Shown here piece after piece: positions 42,438-49,818 of a DNA stretch of 64,000 nt. The position numbers were made by a program, and so were the translations under genes. Below the pieces are notes generated by a model. That model saw only the letters and a list, made by a program, of their open reading frames with translations. It was not told where the DNA came from and searched no databases. The stretch is from Bacillota bacterium. Its GTDB lineage: Bacteria; Bacillota; Clostridia; Lachnospirales; Lachnospiraceae. Location of the stretch: the NCBI GenBank assembly GCA_023457255.1, contig JAEWMB010000020.1:531981-595980 (forward strand), in the 5' to 3' direction. How positions within the stretch are numbered: position 1 is the stretch's first letter; every line of letters begins with the position of its first letter.

Positions 42438-43415
42438 TTACGCATAATACAATCTGGAACCTCTTTCGTCATAGATTTCCGTTACCTTACCGATGGAGTC
42501 TCGGTTATTTAGAATAATATATCGTTCAAATACATGTTTCTTAATAAGTTCTCCCAACAGCGGCTTGTCTCTTACTTCGTCAATCGTCCCCCCATGCACC
42601 GTGGCAATCATCTTAATACCGCAGCCCATGGCGTAATGAATAGCCTCAATATCCTCTCCAAGACCAATTTCATCAACAGCAAGCACAGAAGGTGACATAG
42701 AACGAATCAAGAGCATCATTCCTCTCGCCTTTGGGCAGCAATCCAAGACATCCGTTCGTATTCCAAGATCATTTTGAGGCGTTCCCATATAACAGGCAGC
42801 TATCTCTGAGCGTTCATCTACCACACCAACCTGTAAGCCATCTCTGCAATGTCCGCCATTTCTATCCTGTTCACCATCCGATAGCTGTCTGATTACATCA
42901 CGTAGCAGTGTGGTTTTTCCGCAGCCCGGCGGTGAAATGATTAACGTATGGTAAATGCTATTGTCTCTTAGAATATATGGCATTATTAGGTCCGCACATC
43001 CCTTCACCTGATGAGAAAGCCGGATATTAATAAAGGAGATGTATTTCATGCTTTTTATCTTTCCTTCCTCTAGGATTACTTTCCCGGCTATTCCGATTCG
43101 GTGACCGCCGGCTATTGTTATAAATCCTTGCTTTAATTCTTCTTCAAAGGCATAAAGGGAATAATTACTTATGTATTCCATCGTTTCTTTCACTTCTGCT
43201 TTCGTAATTATAAATGCATCTTCCATTGATTTTGTAAGGCGTCCGTTATTATCAATTACATATTCCTTATTGTTGTATCGAACCAGCAAAGGGCTGTCCA
43301 CTCTTAACCGAATCTCTTGCAAACGATCAAAATCTAACACTGTCTTTGCCAACAGAGTACGCAATTTTACAGAAAAAATTTTTAAAAGATCCTCTTTCCT
43401 ATTCACATGAATCAC
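42438..43415 (-). CDS. spoIIIAA: Stage III sporulation protein AA (secretion ATPase-like)
   Basis: RecA-fold ATPase related to type II/IV secretion ATPases, thought to energise the SpoIIIA channel from the mother-cell side. I place the start at a GTG codon (43415): AAAGG lies five bases before it, and the upstream GTG at 43466 lies inside the predicted SigE promoter. The 325-aa product has Walker A in IISPPGCGKTTLLRDVI near residue 155, Walker B in SPSVLAVDEIGLGEDIEA near 237, and ATVHGG. It is the first gene of the eight-gene operon. The aroE gene diverges upstream. Confidence 0.95.
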   Translation of the reverse strand: MIHVNRKEDLLKIFSVKLRTLLAKTVLDFDRLQEIRLRVDSPLLVRYNNKEYVIDNNGRLTKSMEDAFIITKAEVKETMEYISNYSLYAFEEELKQGFITIAGGHRIGIAGKVILEEGKIKSMKYISFINIRLSHQVKGCADLIMPYILRDNSIYHTLIISPPGCGKTTLLRDVIRQLSDGEQDRNGGHCRDGLQVGVVDERSEIAACYMGTPQNDLGIRTDVLDCCPKARGMMLLIRSMSPSVLAVDEIGLGEDIEAIHYAMGCGIKMIATVHGGTIDEVRDKPLLGELIKKHVFERYIILNNRDSIGKVTEIYDERGSRLYYA

Positions 43416-43453
43416 CACTGCCTTTCTTTTATCAGGTGTTGTCCTGTTTTTAC

Positions 43454-43481
43454 AGTATATGAACACATGGATAGATTATGA
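43454..43481 (-). promoter_or_regulatory. SigE-like promoter of the spoIIIA operon
   Basis: On the minus strand TCATAAT (43481-43475), a 13-bp spacer and CATATACT (43461-43454) match the mother-cell SigE consensus (KMATATT and CATACAHT) with one mismatch each. Known biology agrees: spoIIIA is SigE-controlled in Bacillus. The position supports the GTG start at 43415 with a leader near 33 nt. Confidence 0.6.
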
Positions 43482-43665
43482 ATAAAAAAATTAGGAGATA
43501 GGAACGACTTTTTTCATCAAAAGAATTGCTTTCTTACGTTAAATAGAATATGATTAAGGGAAAATGAGTTATCTATTAGAATACGATTAGCAAAATTCAC
43601 ACGGATACTAATCAGAGTTCTATTTTGAGTACACTTAAAATCCTTCACACACAGTCAGTTTGTAA

Positions 43666-43708
43666 CTGCGCTGCAACCACAAACCGACAGCAGAAAGAAG
43701 CAGCGCAG
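43666..43708 (+). promoter_or_regulatory. SD-proximal hairpin with perfect 9-bp stem before aroE
   Basis: CTGCGCTGC (43666-43674) pairs exactly with GCAGCGCAG (43700-43708); four bases later comes GAGG and the aroE start. The 3' part, CAGCGCAGAAATGAGG, is identical to that before the glutamine amidotransferase at 50532, and CAGTTTGTAACTGCGC on the 5' side resembles the other long copies. Confidence 0.75.
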
Positions 43709-43722
43709 AAATGAGGTTAAAC

Positions 43723-44493
43723 ATGGACTACGGACTAATCGGAGAAAAACTGGGTCATAGCTATTCTAAGATTATTCATGAACAGCTTGCAGACTATCAA
43801 TATGAGATACACCCTTTAAGCAAAGAGGAGTTTTCTGCCTTTATGGAGGAAAAAAACTTCAAGGCTATCAATGTTACAATTCCATATAAACGTGATGTAA
43901 TCCCTTATCTGGATGCAATAGACGAAAAAGCAAAAAAAATCGGTGCTGTTAACACCATTGTAAATAAGAATGGGAAGCTCACCGGATATAATACCGATTA
44001 TGATGGTTTTTACTATACTTTGATAGAACACCAGATTGATGTCAAAGGAAAGAAGATCTTAGTTTTGGGAAATGGCGGTGCTGCCTTGGCTGTTTTTGCC
44101 GTATTAAACGCCTTAGATGCAAAACAAATTCTTACTGTTAAATACAAAGAAGAATGTGGCTGCATTACCTATGAAGAAGCAAAAAAACAGCATTTTGATG
44201 CTTCAATAATAATCAATACCACTCCCGTTGGTATGTATCCAAATTGTGATGTAAGTCCGATTGATTTATCACCATATCAAAACCTAGAAGCGGTAGTCGA
44301 TATTATCTATAATCCACTCAAAACGAAGCTGCTGACAAAGGCAAGCGAGCGAAATCTTAAAGCTGTGAATGGTCTTTCTATGCTTGTGGCACAAGCAAAA
44401 TATGCAGTGGAACATTTTAAGAATTGTAAACTTAGTGAGGAGCTGATTGGACCAATTTATGATAAGGTAGAAACTTTATTAAAAAAGCAGTGA
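43723..44493 (+). CDS. aroE: Shikimate dehydrogenase
   Basis: NADPH-dependent reduction of 3-dehydroshikimate to shikimate. The start at 43723 follows GAGGTTAAAC; 256 aa. The shikimate-binding N-terminal domain has GLIGEKLGHSYSKIIHEQL near residue 4 and INVTIPYKRDVIPYLD near 53 (catalytic Lys) with NTIVNKNGKLTGYNTDYDGF near 83. The NADP-binding Rossmann part begins VLGNGGAALAVFAVL near 116. The protein is normal for AroE, slightly short in the cofactor region. It is the only plus-strand gene between efp and spoIIIAA, and may be an insertion into the older efp-spoIIIA junction. Confidence 0.95.
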   Translation: MDYGLIGEKLGHSYSKIIHEQLADYQYEIHPLSKEEFSAFMEEKNFKAINVTIPYKRDVIPYLDAIDEKAKKIGAVNTIVNKNGKLTGYNTDYDGFYYTLIEHQIDVKGKKILVLGNGGAALAVFAVLNALDAKQILTVKYKEECGCITYEEAKKQHFDASIIINTTPVGMYPNCDVSPIDLSPYQNLEAVVDIIYNPLKTKLLTKASERNLKAVNGLSMLVAQAKYAVEHFKNCKLSEELIGPIYDKVETLLKKQ

Positions 44494-44511
44494 TTTGTTG
44501 TTAGACTACCC

Positions 44512-44547
44512 AAATAAGCACAGGATAAATTTATCCTGTGCTTATTT
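44512..44547. terminator. Bidirectional terminator between aroE and efp
   Basis: Perfect 36-bp palindrome: AAATAAGCACAGGATAAA (44512-44529) directly followed by its reverse complement (44530-44547). It begins 18 bp after the aroE stop and serves the convergent efp gene as well; A- and T-rich edges provide U-tracts on both strands. Confidence 0.9.
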
Positions 44548-44579
44548 TATATCCATGACTTATGGTAAATATAACTTAA

Positions 44580-45137
44580 TTATACACGCTTCATATATTC
44601 GCCGGTTCTGGTATCGATAGAAATTTTATCTCCCTGATTAACGAATAATGGAACATAAACAGTTGCACCTGTTTCAACTTTAGCAGGCTTTGTAGCACCC
44701 TGTGCTGTGTCACCCTTAAAACCTGGCTCCGTATCAGTAATTACAAGCTCAACAAATAGCGGAGGCTCGATAGCAAATACATTGCCCTGATGAGAAAGCA
44801 TCTTAACCATATCGTTTTCCTTAACAAATTCTAAGGAATCACCGATTGCTTCTTCATTTAAAGCGATTTGATCGAATGTTTCAGTATTCATAAAGTGATA
44901 TAACTCACCGTCAGAATATAAATACTGCATATCGCTTCTTTCAATATGAGCCTGTGGATATTTTTCTGTAGGACGGAATGTTCTTTCAGTTACACCACCA
45001 TTTTTAATATCTCTTAATTTCGTTCTAACAAACGCTGCACCCTTTCCTGGTTTTACGTGCTGGAACTCAATTACCTGATAAACTGCATTATCAATCTCTA
45101 ATGTTAGGCCATTTCTAAAATCGCCTGCTGATATCAT
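44580..45137 (-). CDS. efp: Elongation factor P
   Basis: Promotes peptide bond formation at polyproline stretches by binding between the ribosomal P and E sites. The 185-aa protein has the three-domain EF-P layout: an N-terminal KOW-like domain (MISAGDFRNGLTLEIDN) with the loop KPGKGAAFVRTKLRDIKNG near residue 29 whose Lys is the site for modification in some species, then two OB-folds ending VQGATKPAKVETGATVYVPLFVN and RTGEYMKRV. Length is normal. AGGAGGATTTTTT upstream of the ATG sets the start. It is downstream of pepP, the usual pepP-efp order. Confidence 0.97.
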   Translation of the reverse strand: MISAGDFRNGLTLEIDNAVYQVIEFQHVKPGKGAAFVRTKLRDIKNGGVTERTFRPTEKYPQAHIERSDMQYLYSDGELYHFMNTETFDQIALNEEAIGDSLEFVKENDMVKMLSHQGNVFAIEPPLFVELVITDTEPGFKGDTAQGATKPAKVETGATVYVPLFVNQGDKISIDTRTGEYMKRV

Positions 45138-45318
45138 AAAAAATCCTCCTTAAAATCAACTACATTATAGTCTATATTACTTGTCCGGTTTTTTCAACTA
45201 TTTTTTTCAAAATCCTATATTTTATTGAAAAAATTGATACAATTGTTACCTGGAAATTACCTCAAACAACTAGTTTCGATAATACCGCATTGGGCTTATT
45301 CTAGCTTCCCTGGTTCTT

Positions 45319-46380
45319 CTATAACTCAATTAGCTCCTTTGGTGAATCGGTGAAGTTAATGCAGCCGTCCTTGGTTAATACAACCAAATCTTCGATGCGT
45401 ACTCCGCCAAAATCTTTCACATAGATACCGGGCTCTATAGTCAAGGTCATATTTTCTAACACCATATCCTCCGATTTTAGACTTGCTCTTGGTGATTCAT
45501 GAATAAATAGTCCTACACTGTGTCCAAGACCATGTCCGAAACAACCTTCATATCCCGCTTTATAGATGATATCTCTGGCAATTTTATCAATATCACGGCC
45601 TACCATACCGGCTTTTACTTGATCTAATACGGCTAGCTGTGCTTCTAATACTATTTGATAGATTTCTCTTTGTTTCTCGCTTGCTTTTCCAACAACAATC
45701 GTTCTTGTCATATCAGAGCAATAACCATTGTATAAGCATCCAAAATCAAGCGTTAAGAAGTCCCCCTTCTCGATTTTCTTTCTGGAAGGTACGGCATGAG
45801 GCATAGAAGAATTAATGCCGGATGCTACAATCGGATCAAAGGATATTCCTTCTGCACCGTTTGTTTTCATAATATACTCTAATTTTGCAGCGATCTCGAT
45901 CTCTGTAACACCAGGCTTAATCTCTTCAAGAATTTTAGAAAAAGCAATATCACCAATATGCTCGGCTTCTTTTATGAAAGATAATTCTTCGGAGGTTTTA
46001 ATCATACGAAGATTTGCGAGCTCCCCGTGGTAAGGAATTAAAGTAATCTCACCCAACTCTTTCTTTAACTTTGAATATTCCGCAAAGGACATCTCCTCTT
46101 CTTCAAATCCCAAGAATTTACTACTTTCCTCCATAGCTGCCTTGGCAATAGCTTTGGCATAGCCATCATTTGCAATATCAATTACTTCATAACCCAAGGC
46201 CTCAGCCTGAGCCTGATAAATATAGCGAAAATCTGTAAATATGATCTTTTTATTTTTTGATATATAAGCATATCCGGTATCGCCTCGATATCCTGTGATA
46301 TATCTTATATTATGGCGATTGGAAATTAATATGGCATCGCATTGCAGCTCTTTCATTATATCTAAGACTTTTTGAATCAT
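45319..46380 (-). CDS. pepP: Xaa-Pro aminopeptidase (M24B family)
   Basis: Metallo-aminopeptidase that removes N-terminal residues before proline. The 353-aa protein has a creatinase/prolidase N-terminal domain (about 1-125, with DAILISNRHNIRYITGYRGDTGYAYIS) and a pita-bread catalytic domain with the dinuclear metal ligands in LTLDFGCLYNGYCSDMTRT, GHGLGHSVGLFIHESPR and EPGIYV..GGVRIEDLV. Length fits the YqhT/PepQ-like group. GGAGGAAATAAC precedes the ATG. It is placed between aroQ and efp, an order conserved in Firmicutes. Confidence 0.95.
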   Translation of the reverse strand: MIQKVLDIMKELQCDAILISNRHNIRYITGYRGDTGYAYISKNKKIIFTDFRYIYQAQAEALGYEVIDIANDGYAKAIAKAAMEESSKFLGFEEEEMSFAEYSKLKKELGEITLIPYHGELANLRMIKTSEELSFIKEAEHIGDIAFSKILEEIKPGVTEIEIAAKLEYIMKTNGAEGISFDPIVASGINSSMPHAVPSRKKIEKGDFLTLDFGCLYNGYCSDMTRTIVVGKASEKQREIYQIVLEAQLAVLDQVKAGMVGRDIDKIARDIIYKAGYEGCFGHGLGHSVGLFIHESPRASLKSEDMVLENMTLTIEPGIYVKDFGGVRIEDLVVLTKDGCINFTDSPKELIEL

Positions 46381-46429
46381 GTTATTTCCTCCTGTTACAT
46401 TTCATTTATATATAGCTAAGATTTTTCTT

Positions 46430-46888
46430 TCACTCTTTACTCCCATGATATGAACCGATATTCATGGATAGTAAGGCATCTATTGCCAGTAAGTAACCTT
46501 GTAAACCTAGTCCAACAATCTGACCGGTACACACTGGAGCAGTTACAGAAACATGTCGAAACTCTTCCCGCTTGTGCACATTGGAGATATGTACTTCTAT
46601 CTTAGGTATCTCAATAGAGGCGAGGGCATCACGGATTGCATAACTGTAATGGGTATATGCACCCGGATTTATAATAATACCATCCGTTTTATCCGAATAT
46701 GCTTCTTGTATCCGATCTATGATTTCACCTTCCCCATTGCTTTGGAAGATTACAACCTCAATTCCTTCCTTTTTTGCCTTTTCGCCCAGTATGGATTGTA
46801 AATAAGAATAGTCCTCCTTGCCATAGATGGCTTTTTCTCTTATTCCTAAGAAGTTAATATTCGGACCATTGATTACTAGAATCTTCAT
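46430..46888 (-). CDS. aroQ: Type II 3-dehydroquinate dehydratase
   Basis: Converts 3-dehydroquinate to 3-dehydroshikimate (third shikimate step). The 152-aa dodecameric flavodoxin-like enzyme has the motif MKILVINGPNINFLGIRE at the N-terminus, catalytic Tyr in REKAIYGKEDY, IINPGAYTHYSYAIRDAL near 75 and EVHISNVHKREEFRH near 99. Length is normal. It starts 10 bases after the aroK stop. The hairpin before its ribosome binding site lies inside the last codons of aroK, so it works at an intercistronic junction. Confidence 0.97.
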   Translation of the reverse strand: MKILVINGPNINFLGIREKAIYGKEDYSYLQSILGEKAKKEGIEVVIFQSNGEGEIIDRIQEAYSDKTDGIIINPGAYTHYSYAIRDALASIEIPKIEVHISNVHKREEFRHVSVTAPVCTGQIVGLGLQGYLLAIDALLSMNIGSYHGSKE

Positions 46889-46897
46889 CTCTTCCCT

Positions 46898-47437
46898 CTA
46901 TTCCTGCGCATGGTGCGCAATATTTTTCTCCCTGATGGATAAAATTTCCCGTACTATCGTATCGACTGATTTATCCTTGGTTTCAAGCACTGCATCAGCA
47001 CAAGCTTCATATATTGGAACTCGTATCTTTAACATCTGATCGATTGCATCAAGTGGATTTTCACACTGAAGCAAAGGTCTTGTTGTGTCATCTTTAAGTC
47101 TCTGATACGTCACCTCTTTCGACGTCTTTAAAAATATCACAAATCCAATTTTACGAAGCAAATTTACGTTTTCCGTACGCAGCGGCATACCCCCGCCCGT
47201 CGATAGCACCGTTTGATTTAGAGTCTCCTGATACTCTCTTAGAAGAGAAGTTTCCATCGTACGAAAGGCTTCTTCCCCCCTGCTCTCAAACAATTCTGAA
47301 ATTGTCATTTGACAGCGTTTTTCAATTTCATTATCCGTATCTACAAACATCATAGATAAGCGATTGGCTAATCTGGTGCCAACACTGCTTTTTCCTGTTC
47401 CCATAAAACCAATGAGTATAATATTATTCTTTCTCAT
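46898..47437 (-). CDS. aroK: Shikimate kinase
   Basis: Phosphorylates shikimate to shikimate-3-phosphate. The 179-aa NMP-kinase-fold protein has Walker A GFMGTGKSSVGTRLANRL near residue 10, the DTDNEIEKRCQMTISELFESRGEEAFR substrate-binding stretch near 34, and the STGGGMPLR motif near 79. Size is normal. It follows yqeG by 10 bp and precedes aroQ, so yqeG, aroK, aroQ and pepP look like one operon. The end of the gene encodes IAHHAQE, whose codons also form the aroQ hairpin. Confidence 0.96.
   Translation of the reverse strand: MRKNNIILIGFMGTGKSSVGTRLANRLSMMFVDTDNEIEKRCQMTISELFESRGEEAFRTMETSLLREYQETLNQTVLSTGGGMPLRTENVNLLRKIGFVIFLKTSKEVTYQRLKDDTTRPLLQCENPLDAIDQMLKIRVPIYEACADAVLETKDKSVDTIVREILSIREKNIAHHAQE
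46905..46919 (-). promoter_or_regulatory. SD-proximal hairpin inside the end of aroK, before aroQ
   Basis: TGCGC (46905-46909) and GCGCA (46915-46919) form a 5-bp stem with a 5-nt loop. On the minus strand the 3' arm is followed by GGAATA and the GAGGG ribosome binding site of aroQ. The same GGAATA-GAGG spacer occurs before obgE. Confidence 0.6.
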
Positions 47438-47447
47438 AGAGCTCCCA

Positions 47448-47963
47448 TCATGAACGTTTCTTTTGCTTTGCCAGCTTTCGATGATAAAAACTTAAAACGA
47501 TTCGTTCTAATAGACGTTTTATAACAATTTGTATTTCTTCTTTCTTTCCAATCGGTTTTACAAGATAGCTTTTTATTCCTGCACGATTTGCACCATATAC
47601 ATCTGTAAATACCTGATCACCAACAAAAAGCGTATTCGATTTGTTGGTCTTCATAAATTCCATGGCTTTTAAGTAGTTCTTTATGGACGGTTTACGAGCA
47701 TTAAAAATATACTTTATCTTAATATTTTGATTGAATCGCTTTACACGCTCTTCCTTATTATTAGAAATCAAGCATACTTCAAACCCTAGCTGTTTTAATC
47801 TCTCAACCAACGCTACTGCACGTTCGCTAGCATCAGCACCATGCTCCACTAGAGTGTTATCGATATCAAAGATAATCCCTCGATAACCATTCTTATATAA
47901 TTTTTCATAATCGATTTCATAGGATGACTCTACGTATTCGGTTGGATAAAATTTTTGAAACAT
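47448..47963 (-). CDS. yqeG: YqeG-family HAD phosphatase
   Basis: HAD-superfamily IIIA phosphatase of the YqeG family; related to phosphatidylglycerophosphate phosphatases, but the substrate in clostridia is not certain. The 171-aa protein has the catalytic DxDxT motif in GIIFDIDNTLVEHG near residue 31, the SNN motif in VCLISNNKEERV near 63, and FVGDQVFTDVYGANRAGI near 113 with the final acidic residues. A basic C-terminal tail (HRKLAKQKKRS) follows. It heads the small yqeG-aroK-aroQ-pepP group. AGAGGTTGCT precedes the start. Confidence 0.93.
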   Translation of the reverse strand: MFQKFYPTEYVESSYEIDYEKLYKNGYRGIIFDIDNTLVEHGADASERAVALVERLKQLGFEVCLISNNKEERVKRFNQNIKIKYIFNARKPSIKNYLKAMEFMKTNKSNTLFVGDQVFTDVYGANRAGIKSYLVKPIGKKEEIQIVIKRLLERIVLSFYHRKLAKQKKRS

Positions 47964-48449
47964 AGCAACCTCTTTCTATATTTTGCTTAACGGATCAGTT
48001 CGAAAGATTTCTTCTATCTGAATAGAATTTCATTCACATAACTTATGATATTTCATTTCAGGTACACTTCCTAACAGGTGCGTATGCTCTCCGTTTAAAG
48101 AGTGAAATTGATAGAAATCTGCATTGAGACCATAACTTAGGTTTAACATTACAAAAATTTCTATGCATGAAAAGTACTCTTCTAGTTGATAATTATAACG
48201 AAAGTCTTATCGATATTCAAGTATTTTGGATGATAAAGGCAGGTTTCCTTAAAGAGCAAAAATAAAATATCTTAAATTATTAAGTTTTACACATTCTTTG
48301 CACAAACACAAGCTACTGATTTTGCATTCTTTCGCCTTGCGAAAGAGGAACAAAAAGGATATAATGAATACTAGATATAATTTATATAAAATACATTTTC
48401 TTTCTTAATACTTAATTAAAAATGCTTCTTGTGGGAAAAGGAAGTATTT
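47964..48449. other. Gene-free spacer between yqeG and the SDR operator region
   Basis: I see no convincing gene. A perfect small hairpin CTTTCGC/GCGAAAG (48329-48345) is followed by AGAGGAAC and later AAAGGATATAATG with a 14-codon frame, but that frame is too short to support. The rest is AT-rich upstream DNA. Confidence 0.4.
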
Positions 48450-48465
48450 TTGTAAGCCCTTACAA
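48450..48465. promoter_or_regulatory. Upstream LacI/CcpA-like operator of the SDR gene
   Basis: TTGTAAGCCCTTACAA has perfect 7-bp arms around a CC centre and differs from the CcpA cre consensus only at the central G. It lies about 30-48 bp upstream of the -35. Confidence 0.6.
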
Positions 48466-48497
48466 GAAACAAAAGGTAATTATCCTCGTAAAGGCTA

Positions 48498-48526
48498 TTG
48501 ATTTTTCTATATTAGTGATATATAAT
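48498..48526 (+). promoter_or_regulatory. Promoter of the SDR gene
   Basis: TTGATT (48498-48503), a 17-bp spacer and TATAAT (48521-48526). It gives a leader of about 230 nt before the start at 48766. The leader contains two clean hairpins, 48657-48684 (CAAGT..ACTTG with inner AAGCAA/TTGCTT) and about 48701-48726 (GCAAAGG/CCTTTGC). Confidence 0.65.
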
Positions 48527-48559
48527 TAACTTACAATTTAATAAAGACATATAAGATAA

Positions 48560-48574
48560 TTGTAAGCGCTTATA
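48560..48574. promoter_or_regulatory. Downstream LacI/CcpA-like operator of the SDR gene
   Basis: TTGTAAGCGCTTATA matches the cre consensus except at one position. It starts 110 bp from the upstream operator and lies about 27 bp after the expected transcription start, so the two sites flank the promoter. Confidence 0.6.
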
Positions 48575-48765
48575 TTGCAGGTACCAAAAGCTGGAATACA
48601 GTTATCCAAACAATGGAGTAATACTGAAACAACAAAGTAGCTTTCTATTGTTTTAACAAGTAAAGCAATATGTTGCTTCACTTGAAAGGAATAAATACAG
48701 GCAAAGGATTCTTTACATACCTTTGCTTGTCTGATTTATTATAATATTATACGGAGGTCGTAAAA

Positions 48766-49554
48766 ATGGATTTTGCAAAGAAGTTTTCCCTTGAAGGTAA
48801 AATCGCTTTAGTAACCGGTGCTTCTTATGGTATCGGATTTGCTATCGCCAGCGCATATGCAGAAGCAGGCGCTACTATCGTATTCAATGATATCAAGCAG
48901 GAGTTAGTAGACAAAGGTATCGAAGCTTACAAAGAGGCCGGTATCAACGCTCATGGTTATGTTTGCGACGTAACAAACGAAGATCAAGTAAACGCAATGG
49001 TCGCTCAGATTGAGAAAGAAGTTGGCGTAATCGATATCCTGGTTAACAATGCGGGAATTATCAAGCGTATTCCTATGATTGAAATGACTGCTGCTGAGTT
49101 CAGACAAGTTATTGACGTAGACTTAAATGCTCCTTTCATCATGGCAAAAGCTGTTATCCCAAGCATGATTAAAAAGGGACATGGAAAAATTATTAACATC
49201 TGTTCTATGATGAGTGAATTAGGTCGTGAGACTGTATCCGCTTATGCTGCAGCCAAAGGTGGTCTTAAGATGTTAACAAAGAACATTGCGTCTGAATATG
49301 GTGAATTCAACATTCAGTGTAATGGTATTGGTCCTGGATACATTGCTACTCCACAGACAGCTCCTCTTCGTGAAGATGGACACCCATTCAACAACTTTAT
49401 CATCTCAAAGACCCCTGCTGCTCGTTGGGGTGAGCCGGAAGATTTAGCTGGTCCGTCCGTATTCTTAGCTTCTGATGCTTCTGACTTCGTAAATGGTCAT
49501 ATCCTTTACGTTGACGGCGGTATCTTAGCATACATTGGAAAACAGCCGAAGTAA
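48766..49554 (+). CDS. SDR-family sugar-acid dehydrogenase (gluconate 5-dehydrogenase / KduD-like)
   Basis: Short-chain dehydrogenase of 262 aa with the classical motifs: TGASYGIG near residue 18 (NAD(P) binding), NNAG near 95, catalytic Ser in ICSMMSELGRE near 150, Tyr and Lys in YAAAKGG near 162, and the substrate-loop GPGYIATPQT. It resembles gluconate 5-dehydrogenase (IdnO) and 2-dehydro-3-deoxygluconate 5-dehydrogenase (KduD); which keto acid is used cannot be decided from sequence alone. A strong GGAGG precedes the start. It is monocistronic with a strong terminator, and two LacI/CcpA-like operators around its promoter imply control by sugar supply, consistent with uronate or pectin catabolism. 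Confidence 0.9.
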   Translation: MDFAKKFSLEGKIALVTGASYGIGFAIASAYAEAGATIVFNDIKQELVDKGIEAYKEAGINAHGYVCDVTNEDQVNAMVAQIEKEVGVIDILVNNAGIIKRIPMIEMTAAEFRQVIDVDLNAPFIMAKAVIPSMIKKGHGKIINICSMMSELGRETVSAYAAAKGGLKMLTKNIASEYGEFNIQCNGIGPGYIATPQTAPLREDGHPFNNFIISKTPAARWGEPEDLAGPSVFLASDASDFVNGHILYVDGGILAYIGKQPK

Positions 49555-49613
49555 TATTGGAAAATTAATATAATTCTTAGTTCATTTGTTTCGTTGAATT
49601 ACTAATATACTGC

Positions 49614-49650
49614 AAAAGCAGGTCTTTCGGGACCTGCTTTCGTTTATTGT
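49614..49650 (+). terminator. Terminator of the SDR gene
   Basis: AAAGCAGGTC (49615-49624) and GACCTGCTTT (49631-49640) make a perfect 10-bp stem with a 6-nt loop, then CGTTTATTG. Confidence 0.85.
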
Positions 49651-49673
49651 GAAAAAATAGCAACTGCTATGTT

Positions 49674-49802
49674 TCATAGATATTCCCGAGCCTCTACTTT
49701 TCCTGAAATCATATTCTTTCTTTTCATGGAAAGTAATTCTGCCCCTTTAGTATCAAATAAAACTATTAATTGTTCATTCTCAGGGTAAACTTTTGCTATT
49801 TT
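49674..49802 (-). pseudogene. Open frame of 42 codons with lost start (possible small broken gene)
   Basis: The minus-strand frame reads KIAKVYPENEQLIVLFDTKG and continues to a stop after VEAREYL; composition and codon use look coding. A good ribosome binding site (AAAGGA) precedes it, but the expected ATG is TAG: the sequence GGAATAGAAAATAGC would become a normal start if one T were inserted (GGAATATGAAAATAGC). It lies right after the glutamine amidotransferase gene on the same strand. It may be a one-base deletion, a sequencing error, or use of a rare start; the only internal ATG is at codon 26. Confidence 0.45.
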
Positions 49803-49818
49803 CTATTCCTTTCTTAGC

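Noticed and set aside
48364..48410. 14-codon frame after AAAGGATATA and a CTTTCGC/GCGAAAG hairpin
   Set aside because: Hairpin and putative SD are too far apart compared with the leader family, and the frame is too short and AT-rich to separate from chance.
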